DNA of 6,435 bases, from assembly GCA_963205155.1 (NCBI GenBank), contig CAUJJY010000319.1, positions 1 through 6,435 on the forward strand, in the 5' to 3' direction. The stretch is from Candidatus Zixiibacteriota bacterium (GTDB taxonomy: Bacteria > Zixibacteria > MSB-5A5 > CAIYYT01). The translations under genes and the position numbers were made by a program. The notes beneath the pieces are model-generated. The model had not been told where the DNA came from. It was given only the letters and a program-made list of their open reading frames with translations, and did not search any database. This document shows, in pieces, positions 1 to 6,272 of this stretch (positions are counted from its first letter, which is position 1; every line of letters starts with the position of its first letter).

Positions 1-639
1 TTTCGATTTTTCCGCACGAAATGTCGGGCCAAAGCAATAGACTTTGCCGTGCGACATGCAGGCAGCTTCAAGGTACAGTTGCCCGGTTTGCGCAAGGTAC
101 GCCTTCCCGATATCGAAATATTGCGTCTCGAACAGTGTCGACGCACCCTCCCCTATCGCACACGTAAGAATTGGAGTGTCAATTAGGACATACTTGCGTT
201 CATAGAAATACTGGCGAATCGCTTGGATAATCTCGTTACGCACGCGCATAATGTGCCACTGCCGCGTCGAGCGCAACCACAAGTGGCGATGCTCCATAAG
301 GAAACCGGTCGAATGCTCTTTTGGCGTAATCGGATACTCCGTCGCCACCTGCACGATTTGCAGATCCTTCAGCAGTAATTCAAATCCTCCGACCGAGCGC
401 GGCTCTTCTTTGACGGTTCCACTAATTTCAATCGATGTTTCCTGCGTCAATTGATCGAAACGATTGAAGACATCTTCGGACACTTCACTCTTGACGATAA
501 CCGCCTGGATCATACCGGTACCGTCGCGGAAAATGATGAAGCGAATCTTCCCGGACGACCGGGTGTTATAGACCCAGCCTTTCAAGGTCACTTCTTGACC
601 AACAAATTCGCTGATATTTTCAATGTGGCATGTGTTCAT
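1..639 (-). CDS. asnS: asparaginyl-tRNA synthetase, N-terminal part (runs off window)
   Basis: This is a class II aminoacyl-tRNA synthetase that charges tRNA-Asn with asparagine in the cytoplasm. Translating from the ATG at 639 gives 213 codons with no stop to the window edge; the full enzyme is usually a little over 400 residues, so about half is missing. Residues 13-50 form the OB-fold anticodon-binding domain (VGQEVTLKGWVYNTR, then FRDGTGMIQAVI). The catalytic domain starts near residue 110: motif 1 includes the TPILT stretch at 155-159, then GEGASTLFE, then LAQTGQLYLEA at 182-192. The start of motif 2 is GPTFRAEKSK at 204-213. The TGQLYLEA and FGPTFRAEKSK signatures fit AsnRS; archaeal-type AspRS normally has SPQLYKQ at the first site. 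The segment usually written CEG before TLF reads GEG here. The ATG is preceded by only a weak purine-rich stretch (GAGATAAAG). A 112-base gap separates it from the upstream deacetylase gene, so it may be its own transcription unit. Confidence 0.9.
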   Translation of the reverse strand, partial: MNTCHIENISEFVGQEVTLKGWVYNTRSSGKIRFIIFRDGTGMIQAVIVKSEVSEDVFNRFDQLTQETSIEISGTVKEEPRSVGGFELLLKDLQIVQVATEYPITPKEHSTGFLMEHRHLWLRSTRQWHIMRVRNEIIQAIRQYFYERKYVLIDTPILTCAIGEGASTLFETQYFDIGKAYLAQTGQLYLEAACMSHGKVYCFGPTFRAEKSK

Positions 640-751
640 TCTTTATCTCGCTCTGTAAAAACTTTCGTTGAAAATAGAACATAAACCAGCCCACGCAAGC
701 GATTTTTGGGGAGCGAAATCGGCGGAATCGAGTTTCAGCTAGTTTGTCAGG
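640..751 (-). promoter_or_regulatory. asnS upstream gap with weak candidate promoter
   Basis: This is the only intergenic space over 30 bases in the window. Read on the minus strand it holds TTGCGT (698-693) and TATTTT (676-671) separated by 16 bases, which could be -35 and -10 boxes for asnS; the downstream distance to the ATG at 639 is about 31 bases. The matches to the sigma-70 consensus are partial, and AT-rich hexamers are easy to find here, so this is a weak call. I see no stem followed by a T-run that would end the upstream operon, so read-through into asnS remains possible. Confidence 0.3.
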
Positions 752-1570
752 CTACCTGGGATGGCTGCGGACGACCGGTGTCAGATGTGAAAAGCTGCTT
801 ATTATCGCAGATTTGAATGCTTCAATCCCGGAGACAAATCCGCCGCAGAGCTTTCGATTAAGAGTAAAGGAGTTGTCGAACTTCGTCACAGGAATTCTAC
901 CGATGAGAATTCCATCGATCGAGCGCGCCGACGAACCAAACTGCCGCGCCAGTCCGAGTCTCGCTGCCAGTTCACGAACTTGCCTATTACAGCGGCCAAA
1001 GGGATAGGCAAGTTCGACAATCTCCTGACCAGTTAGTTCGTAGAGCACCCGCCTCGAGAGTTCGAGTTCCTTTCGAAGTTCTGTCTCGCTTAACGACGTC
1101 AAATCACGGTGACTGTGTCCATGCGATCCAAACTCTACACCCAGCCCTGCAAGTTCACGAACTTGGTCCTCGTTGAGATGCTTTCGCCGACCTCGCGCCA
1201 GGAAATGATCCCAATCATTGTGCTTGCCGATGTATGCGGTTGGAATGAACATAGCAATTGGTATTGACCGTTTGCGCAATAGTGGCGCCAACTGCATCAG
1301 GTCGTCGTAACCGTCGTCGAATGTGATCGCAACTTTGGTGTGATCGCGAAGTGATTCTTCCGGCGTGCCGAAAGTAAGGCCGGCTTCATCAATCACTTCC
1401 AGGAGTTGTTCAAAGCGCTGAAACGAAATGCCGCTGATGTCAGGGCTCTTGGATTCTAAACTGTGGAGTACAATTATTCGTGGCGACGTCTTGACTCGAC
1501 GCCCCCAGAAGATTGAAATTACCGTGATGAATGAAACTGCAAGTAAAGTGATGACGAGCAGGTAAATCAT
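752..1570 (-). CDS. membrane-anchored polysaccharide deacetylase (NodB domain)
   Basis: A 272-residue member of carbohydrate esterase family 4, which removes N-acetyl groups from polymers such as peptidoglycan with a divalent metal. Residues about 3-22 (IYLLVITLLAVSFITVISIF) form one hydrophobic helix with no cleavage-site pattern, so a signal anchor is likely. The NodB domain covers about residues 30-225. Motif 1 is TFDDGYDD at 83-90, with D85 the expected general base and D86 a metal ligand. Motif 2 is SHGHSH at 149-154, with H150 and H154 the expected metal ligands. Motif 3 is AYPFGR at 188-193. The key metal and catalytic residues are therefore present and the protein looks active. The ATG overlaps the M16 stop by one base (TGATG), and an in-frame TAA lies three codons upstream, which fixes the start. 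B. subtilis YlxY, encoded just after pnpA, belongs to the same family. The substrate is unknown. The charges after the helix (GRRVK) are unusual for an exported domain. Confidence 0.88.
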   Translation of the reverse strand: MIYLLVITLLAVSFITVISIFWGRRVKTSPRIIVLHSLESKSPDISGISFQRFEQLLEVIDEAGLTFGTPEESLRDHTKVAITFDDGYDDLMQLAPLLRKRSIPIAMFIPTAYIGKHNDWDHFLARGRRKHLNEDQVRELAGLGVEFGSHGHSHRDLTSLSETELRKELELSRRVLYELTGQEIVELAYPFGRCNRQVRELAARLGLARQFGSSARSIDGILIGRIPVTKFDNSFTLNRKLCGGFVSGIEAFKSAIISSFSHLTPVVRSHPR

Positions 1571-2847
1571 CAGCTCTTAAGCACCGACCAGTCGACCTGT
1601 TTGATCAGTGTTTCCTTCGCTGAACCCAAAGTAACCATCGTCAAATACCTCTCATCGAAGACTTTCTGCGCCATTGCCCGGACATCGTCGAGCGTAACGG
1701 CGTCAATCTCCGCCGCAGTCTGTTCGAGCGAAATGAACTGATTGGCAAATAGCTCGTGGCGAGCGAGACGATTCATCCGATTATATGATCCATCCAACGA
1801 GAGCAGAAGATACCCCATCAATTGTGATTTTGTATTCGCTACTTCCAACTCTGTAACCGAATTGGCTTTCACTTTTGCGAGTTCACCAAGGATGACATTG
1901 AGCGCCTTCTTGGCCTTCTTTGTATCAGTACCGAGATAGATTCCGAACAGACCTGTGTCCTTGTAAAAGTCTTGATACGAGTAGATCGTATAGACGAGTC
2001 CAAGTTCTTCCCGTACTGACTGAAACAAGCGGGAGCCCATACCACTTCCCAACAATGTGTTGAGGATCAACATCGCGTACTTGTTTTTGTCAGCGAAGCT
2101 AATACTGGGAAACCCGAGACAGATATGAGTCTGATTCAGGTCACGGTTATGGACGATTCTCTTTCCAGGTTCGTAATCTGGCGCGGTTAAAGCTTCCGGA
2201 CCGTTCGGTTGACTAATCTTGAGCTTTTCGCGCGTCAACGCTACCAAATGATCGTGGTCAATCGCACCGGCGGCGGCCACCACGACCTTGTCAGTCGTGT
2301 AGTTGCGCCGAATGTAGTCCAAAACATCCTGACGGGTAAGCTTGCGGATGCCTTCTGCCTCCCCCATGATCGTTTGTCCTAACGGATGCGCACCCCACAA
2401 TGCACCGGCGAAATAGTCGTGCACAAGCTCGGCGGGCGTGTCAAACACGTCCTTGATTTCTTCGCAGATGACTTCCTTTTCGCGTTCCAGTTCGGCAAGA
2501 TCAAAGAGAGAATTTGTCACCAGATCAGCTAAGACATCAAACCCCGTATCGAAGTTCTCATCGATGACCCGGCAATAGTAGCAGGTATTCTCGCGGCTTG
2601 TAAAAGCGTTGAGCGAACCGCCCAGAATCTCAAGACTCTGGGCGATTTCTTTGGCAGTGCGCTTCTCGGTACCCTTGAAGCACATATGTTCGATGAAATG
2701 CGAGATGCCGTTTTCACGCGGCAACTCGTTGCGGCTGCCGACATCTACCCAGATGCCGATTGAGGCCGATTTGAGATATGGCATACTCTCGGACACGACA
2801 CGAATGCCGTTATCCAGAACAGTGCGCCGATACTCGCTCGGCGTCAA
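1570..2847 (-). CDS. M16 family zinc peptidase (processing-peptidase-like), TTG start
   Basis: A 425-residue metallopeptidase of the M16B type, related to the mitochondrial processing peptidase and to B. subtilis MlpA (YmxG). The inverted zinc motif HFIEH lies at 50-54 (ligands H50 and H54, catalytic E53). E130 in the sequence EVICEEI is the expected third ligand, 76 residues after H54, which is the family spacing. The N-terminal pattern TVLDNGIRVVSE and the C-terminal GSGMGSRLFQSVREELGLVY (268-287, with the conserved R279 and Y286) mark the two homologous halves, so active-site and substrate-binding elements are both intact. There is no signal peptide or membrane helix, so a cytoplasmic location is likely. 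The start codon is TTG, directly after the in-frame TAA of pnp; no start can lie further upstream, the next ATG (codon 22) would cut into the conserved N-terminus, and a GGGAG ribosome site sits 9 bases before the TTG. The substrate is not predictable. Confidence 0.93.
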   Translation of the reverse strand: MTPSEYRRTVLDNGIRVVSESMPYLKSASIGIWVDVGSRNELPRENGISHFIEHMCFKGTEKRTAKEIAQSLEILGGSLNAFTSRENTCYYCRVIDENFDTGFDVLADLVTNSLFDLAELEREKEVICEEIKDVFDTPAELVHDYFAGALWGAHPLGQTIMGEAEGIRKLTRQDVLDYIRRNYTTDKVVVAAAGAIDHDHLVALTREKLKISQPNGPEALTAPDYEPGKRIVHNRDLNQTHICLGFPSISFADKNKYAMLILNTLLGSGMGSRLFQSVREELGLVYTIYSYQDFYKDTGLFGIYLGTDTKKAKKALNVILGELAKVKANSVTELEVANTKSQLMGYLLLSLDGSYNRMNRLARHELFANQFISLEQTAAEIDAVTLDDVRAMAQKVFDERYLTMVTLGSAKETLIKQVDWSVLKS

Positions 2848-5031
2848 TTAACGACGCTCCCGACGCGGTCCACCGCGATGCCCGCCGCCTCCGCTGTCAC
2901 GACGGCGATAACCACCGCTGTCGCCGCTTCTCTCCTCCGGTTCCGGCATTCCTTCCGGACGCGGAAGCAGTGCTTTCTTCGAAAGGCGAATCTTACCATC
3001 TGGTTCGACGGACAACACCTTGACTTCGATGATGTCGCCGACCTTCATGACGTCTTCGACATGCTCGATGCGGTGATGGGCAATTTCAGACACATGAAGC
3101 AAGCCGTCGGTGTTCGGGATAATCTCGACAAACGCGCCAAAATCGGCAATACGCTTGACTTTACCCTGATACACCTTGTTGACTTCCGGTTCTTCCAACA
3201 GCGCCAGAATCGTATCGCGCGCCTTGATTCCCGCGGTCGCATCGACAGAAGCAATAACTACGGTTCCGTCGTCGTCGATGTCAATCTTGGCGCCGGTGGC
3301 TTCGATAATCGAGCGGATCATCTTGCCGCCGGGTCCAATAACCTCGCCGATTCTATCCTGTCTGATCTTGATCGTGATGATACGCGGCGCATAGATCGAA
3401 AGGTCTGTCCGCGGAGTTGCAATGGTCTGCTCCATAGCTTCAAGAATCTTGAAACGGGCGATCTTTGCCTTGTCAAGCGCGTTGCGCATGATTTCCAGCG
3501 TCAAACCGCCGATCTTGATGTCAAGCTGGAAGGCAGTGATCCCTTCGCGCGTGCCGGCTACTTTGAAATCCATGTCGCCGAAGTGATCCTCATTACCGAG
3601 AATATCGGTCAGAACAGCATACCGGCTTCCATCAAGCACCAATCCCATGGCAATACCGGCGACCGGCGCCTTAATCGGAACTCCAGCGTCCATCAAACAC
3701 AAGGTGCCGCCGCAAACCGTCGCCATCGAAGATGACCCGTTTGACTCCAGAACGTCGGAGACAATTCGAATCGTATACGGGAAAGCGTCTTCAGCCGGAA
3801 GTACCGGCTCAAGTGAACGCTCGGCTAATGCGCCGTGTCCAATCTCGCGCCGTCCGGGACCGCGGTTTGGTCTGACTTCCCCGACCGAATACGGCGGGAA
3901 GTTATAGTGCAACATGTAACTCTTCTTTGACTCGCCCTCAAGTGCGTCAACAATTTGCTCGTCCATCTTTGTACCGAGCGTCGTCACAACAAGTGCTTGA
4001 GTTTGTCCTCTCGTGAAGATCGCCGAACCGTGCGTGCGCGGGAGCACGCCCACTTCGCAAACGATCGGGCGGATCGTATCGAGATCACGGCCGTCTATGC
4101 GCAGACTGCGATCGAGAATTCGTGCGCGCAGGTCATCCTGTTCGAGCTTCTCTAGGTACTGCTTGATCCACATCTCGTTTTCGGGGAATTCCGTCTCGAG
4201 TGCCTTCAGAACGTCTTCCTTGATCTGTTTAACAGCGTCGGAATGTGCCTGCTTGTCGTGAATGTCATGTGAAGCAATGATCCGATCTTTGGCGAGCGAC
4301 TCGACGCGCCCGAACAATGCGGCCGGGATCTCCGGCAGAATCACCGCCGCCTTCGGTTTGCCAACCGCGGCGCGAATCTCGCCGACCATCTTGCAGATCT
4401 TGCGAATTTGCTCATGTCCGAACGCCAATGCGTCGAGCATTTGATCTTCACTGATTTCCGAGCAGCCGCCTTCGACCATCATGATATGTTCAGCGGTTGC
4501 AGCGATGACGAGATTGAGGTCTGATATTTCGAGCTGGGCAAACGTCGGATTAACGACGAATTCACCGTCAACGAGCCCTACGCGTACTGCGCCAATCGGC
4601 ACAGTGAACGGTACTGTCGCGATATTCAAGCACACCGAGGTACCAATGATACCTAATATGTCAGCGTCGTTTTCCTGGTCCGAAGACAGCGTCGTAACCA
4701 TGACTTGCACTTCATTGCAGTAGCCTTCGGGAAACAACGGACGGAACGGGCGGTCGATCAAACGCGCGGAAAGAATCTCCTTTTCGGAGGGACGTCCTTC
4801 ACGTTTGAAAAAGCCGCCGGGAATCTTGCCGGCAGCATAGGTCTTCTCGCGGTAATCCACCGAAAGCGGGAAATAACCCTTGCCAAAATCAGGTTTGTCA
4901 GCGGCGCAGACAGCGGTCATACTGACCGTGTCGCCATAACGCACCCAGCAAGAGCCATCGGCCTGTCGGGCAACACGACCGATTTCGACAGAGAGAGTCC
5001 GGCCACCCAGTTCAATTGAGAATGTTTGCAT
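2848..5031 (-). CDS. pnp: polyribonucleotide nucleotidyltransferase (PNPase)
   Basis: This 727-residue enzyme degrades RNA 3' to 5' by phosphorolysis and can also add tails; it acts as a ring trimer in the cytoplasm, often with RNase E or helicase partners. Domains in order: first RNase PH domain (about 10-215) with the FFKR loop at 74-77 and RLIDRPFRPLFPEGY at 90-104; helical linker (about 240-310); second RNase PH domain (about 315-545) with GPGRREIGHGALAERSL (391-407), SNGSSSMATVCGG (430-442) and the catalytic EDHFGDMDFK (481-490). D482, D488 and K490 match E. coli D486, D492 and K494. A KH domain follows (about 555-615, GxxG loop GPGG at 566-569), then S1 (about 618-686, GKVKRIADFGAFVE). 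The tail after residue 690 is rich in Gly, Arg and Ser. Length is normal (E. coli about 711). An AAGGA site 6 bases before the ATG supports the start. It is probably co-transcribed with rpsO, 27 bases upstream. Confidence 0.99.
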   Translation of the reverse strand: MQTFSIELGGRTLSVEIGRVARQADGSCWVRYGDTVSMTAVCAADKPDFGKGYFPLSVDYREKTYAAGKIPGGFFKREGRPSEKEILSARLIDRPFRPLFPEGYCNEVQVMVTTLSSDQENDADILGIIGTSVCLNIATVPFTVPIGAVRVGLVDGEFVVNPTFAQLEISDLNLVIAATAEHIMMVEGGCSEISEDQMLDALAFGHEQIRKICKMVGEIRAAVGKPKAAVILPEIPAALFGRVESLAKDRIIASHDIHDKQAHSDAVKQIKEDVLKALETEFPENEMWIKQYLEKLEQDDLRARILDRSLRIDGRDLDTIRPIVCEVGVLPRTHGSAIFTRGQTQALVVTTLGTKMDEQIVDALEGESKKSYMLHYNFPPYSVGEVRPNRGPGRREIGHGALAERSLEPVLPAEDAFPYTIRIVSDVLESNGSSSMATVCGGTLCLMDAGVPIKAPVAGIAMGLVLDGSRYAVLTDILGNEDHFGDMDFKVAGTREGITAFQLDIKIGGLTLEIMRNALDKAKIARFKILEAMEQTIATPRTDLSIYAPRIITIKIRQDRIGEVIGPGGKMIRSIIEATGAKIDIDDDGTVVIASVDATAGIKARDTILALLEEPEVNKVYQGKVKRIADFGAFVEIIPNTDGLLHVSEIAHHRIEHVEDVMKVGDIIEVKVLSVEPDGKIRLSKKALLPRPEGMPEPEERSGDSGGYRRRDSGGGGHRGGPRRERR
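2857..2861 (-). promoter_or_regulatory. ribosome binding site of the M16 peptidase inside the pnp 3' end
   Basis: Minus-strand GGGAG lies 9 bases before the TTG at 2847. It falls in the codons for the basic C-terminal tail of PNPase (Arg-Glu-Arg-Arg region). Its presence supports the TTG start and indicates that the M16 gene is translated from the pnp message. Confidence 0.6.
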
Positions 5032-5037
5032 TAATTT

Positions 5038-5042
5038 TCCTT
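5038..5042 (-). promoter_or_regulatory. ribosome binding site of pnp
   Basis: Minus-strand AAGGA ends 6 bases before the pnp ATG at 5031, a good Shine-Dalgarno match at normal spacing. It lies in the 27-base rpsO-pnp spacer, which is AT-rich and shows no hairpin of its own. Confidence 0.7.
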
Positions 5043-5058
5043 ATCCTTCTACTAGTTC

Positions 5059-5328
5059 TTAGCGCCGCAGGTCGAGCTGACTGACCAAATGACGATATCC
5101 TTCTATGTCGTGCTTGCGCAGATAGTTCAGCAGTCTTCTGCGACGTCCGACCATTTTGAGCAACCCGTAGCGCGAATGCATATCCTTGGGATTCTTTTGC
5201 ATGTGCAGGGTCATTTCATTGATTCTCTGTGTCAGCAGCGAAATCTGAACTTCGGGAGAACCGGTGTCGGTGTCATGCAGCCGGAAGTGGCCGATGATTT
5301 CTTGTTTTTTGTCTTTTGACAGTGGCAC
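5059..5328 (-). CDS. rpsO: 30S ribosomal protein S15 (uS15), GTG start
   Basis: An 89-residue protein, the same length as E. coli S15. uS15 binds the three-way junction of helices 20-22 in the central domain of 16S rRNA early in 30S assembly and forms a bridge to the large subunit. The family signatures are all visible: DTGSPEVQISLLTQRI (21-36), the loop with HSRYGLLKMVGRRRRLLNYL (51-70), and the end LDLRR. The start is GTG at 5328, giving the usual N-terminus MPLSKDKK; a strong AAGGAG sits 8 bases upstream. The gene begins five bases after the ribF stop and is followed by pnp, the near-universal neighbour. Many S15 proteins repress their own mRNA through a leader fold; here that leader would lie in the ribF coding sequence, and I could not identify a fold by eye. 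Confidence 0.99.
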   Translation of the reverse strand: MPLSKDKKQEIIGHFRLHDTDTGSPEVQISLLTQRINEMTLHMQKNPKDMHSRYGLLKMVGRRRRLLNYLRKHDIEGYRHLVSQLDLRR

Positions 5329-5333
5329 TGTTA

Positions 5334-6272
5334 CTACTCCTTATTTTGCCTTATATTATAATTCATTCTTATCATCGCTTCATCTTTGCCAATTTGATTA
5401 ATCAACTCCGATTCCCGCGCAAATCGCATCGGCGGGCGAAGGTACGCGGTGGGGTAGACGCTGACTGCTTCGCCGTACAAATCCGCCGCAAAGTCAAACA
5501 GGTTGACTTCAAGATCGAATCCCGGCTGCGGCGTCTCGCCAATATACATCATTCCGGGCCGCTTGTCAGACCCAATTAAAGAATACGCGGCATAAACTCC
5601 CGGTTTTGGAACAATTTTCTCCGGCGGTAGTTTGACATTTATGGTCGGAAAACCAAGTTTTCGGCCCATTCCTTTACCGTGGACAACTTGTCCTGATAAC
5701 TCCAGTTCATGCCCCAACAGCGCCGTTGCTCGGTCATAGGCGCCCTCCGCAATGAGGCTGCGAATGCGGCTGCTATTCACCATCTCGCCGCCTACAAGTA
5801 CCGGAGCCAAGGACTGCAATTGGAATCCGTATTGAGGTGCCATGCCCTCCAGAAAGTGTACATTACCCTCGCGTTTGTGTCCAAAAGCATGATTAAATCC
5901 GATGACGAGAACCGACATCCGAAGTCCGGCCAAAAGGTAGCGGACCAGAAAGTCAGTAGCGCTTACACTCACTAAATCGCGGTCGAATCGCAGTATCACA
6001 ACTGCATCCAGCAAACCGCCCTGCTCCAAAAGTCGAATCTTCTCTTCAGTCGTCGTCAACAGTTTTGGCGCAGACTCCGGCTTAATTGTCAGAGCAGGAT
6101 GTGGGTCGAAGGTGACAAGGATCGACTTTAGGCCTCGCTCTTTGGCTTTACGCGATAACTCGAAGATTATCGACTGGTGCGCCAAGTGAATGCCGTCATA
6201 ATTGCCGATCGTCACCGCACTGCCGTTGGCAATCATAGGCGCCGCATCTTCTATCGAACGAAATACCCGCAC
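5334..6272 (-). CDS. ribF: bifunctional riboflavin kinase / FMN adenylyltransferase, GTG start
   Basis: This 312-residue enzyme phosphorylates riboflavin to FMN and then adenylates FMN to FAD. The length is typical for bacterial RibF. The N-terminal nucleotidyltransferase domain (about 1-185) shows VTIGNYDGIHLAHQ (20-33), VTFDPHP (53-59), VIGFNHAFG (123-131) and the SSRIR motif (167-171). The C-terminal kinase domain (about 190-310) shows GRKLGFPTIN (203-212, the PTAN site as PTIN), PGVYAAY (224-230), MYIGETPQ and EVNLFDFAADLYGE (255-268), in which E255 aligns with the family catalytic Glu. Both activities look intact. The HxGH-type motif reads HLAH (29-32) with Ala for the usual Gly, and Tyr25 replaces the usual Phe. 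The start is GTG at 6272, directly after the in-frame truB stop, so no start lies further upstream; AGGG is 8 bases before it. There is no FMN riboswitch in view; the position within the cluster points to constitutive expression with translation genes. Confidence 0.97.
   Translation of the reverse strand: MRVFRSIEDAAPMIANGSAVTIGNYDGIHLAHQSIIFELSRKAKERGLKSILVTFDPHPALTIKPESAPKLLTTTEEKIRLLEQGGLLDAVVILRFDRDLVSVSATDFLVRYLLAGLRMSVLVIGFNHAFGHKREGNVHFLEGMAPQYGFQLQSLAPVLVGGEMVNSSRIRSLIAEGAYDRATALLGHELELSGQVVHGKGMGRKLGFPTINVKLPPEKIVPKPGVYAAYSLIGSDKRPGMMYIGETPQPGFDLEVNLFDFAADLYGEAVSVYPTAYLRPPMRFARESELINQIGKDEAMIRMNYNIRQNKE
5337..5342 (-). promoter_or_regulatory. ribosome binding site of rpsO formed by the last ribF codons
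   Basis: Minus-strand AAGGAG is a six-base anti-Shine-Dalgarno match that is also the final Lys-Glu codon pair (AAG GAG) of ribF, directly before the ribF TAG stop. It lies 8 bases before the rpsO GTG. Ribosomes finishing ribF therefore cover the rpsO start region, which suggests coupling of the two genes. Confidence 0.8.

Noticed and set aside
251..684. Two small plus-strand open frames over the asnS start
   Set aside because: They lie opposite the clear AsnRS coding frame or its leader, and their translations show no family features.
700..721. Inverted repeat CGATTT / AAATCG in the asnS upstream gap, considered as a terminator
   Set aside because: The stem is only six pairs, mostly A-T, with a 10-base loop and no following T-run on the minus strand. 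It is too weak to call a terminator.
2878..3735. Long plus-strand open frame (285 codons) opposite pnp
   Set aside because: It is antisense to the well-conserved KH, S1 and second RNase PH regions of PNPase, its translation has no recognisable motif, and I see no ribosome site for it. It is explained by the codon use of pnp.
4705..5019. Plus-strand open frame of 104 codons at the 5' end of pnp
   Set aside because: It is antisense to the first RNase PH domain, with no motif or plausible ribosome site; it is a shadow frame.
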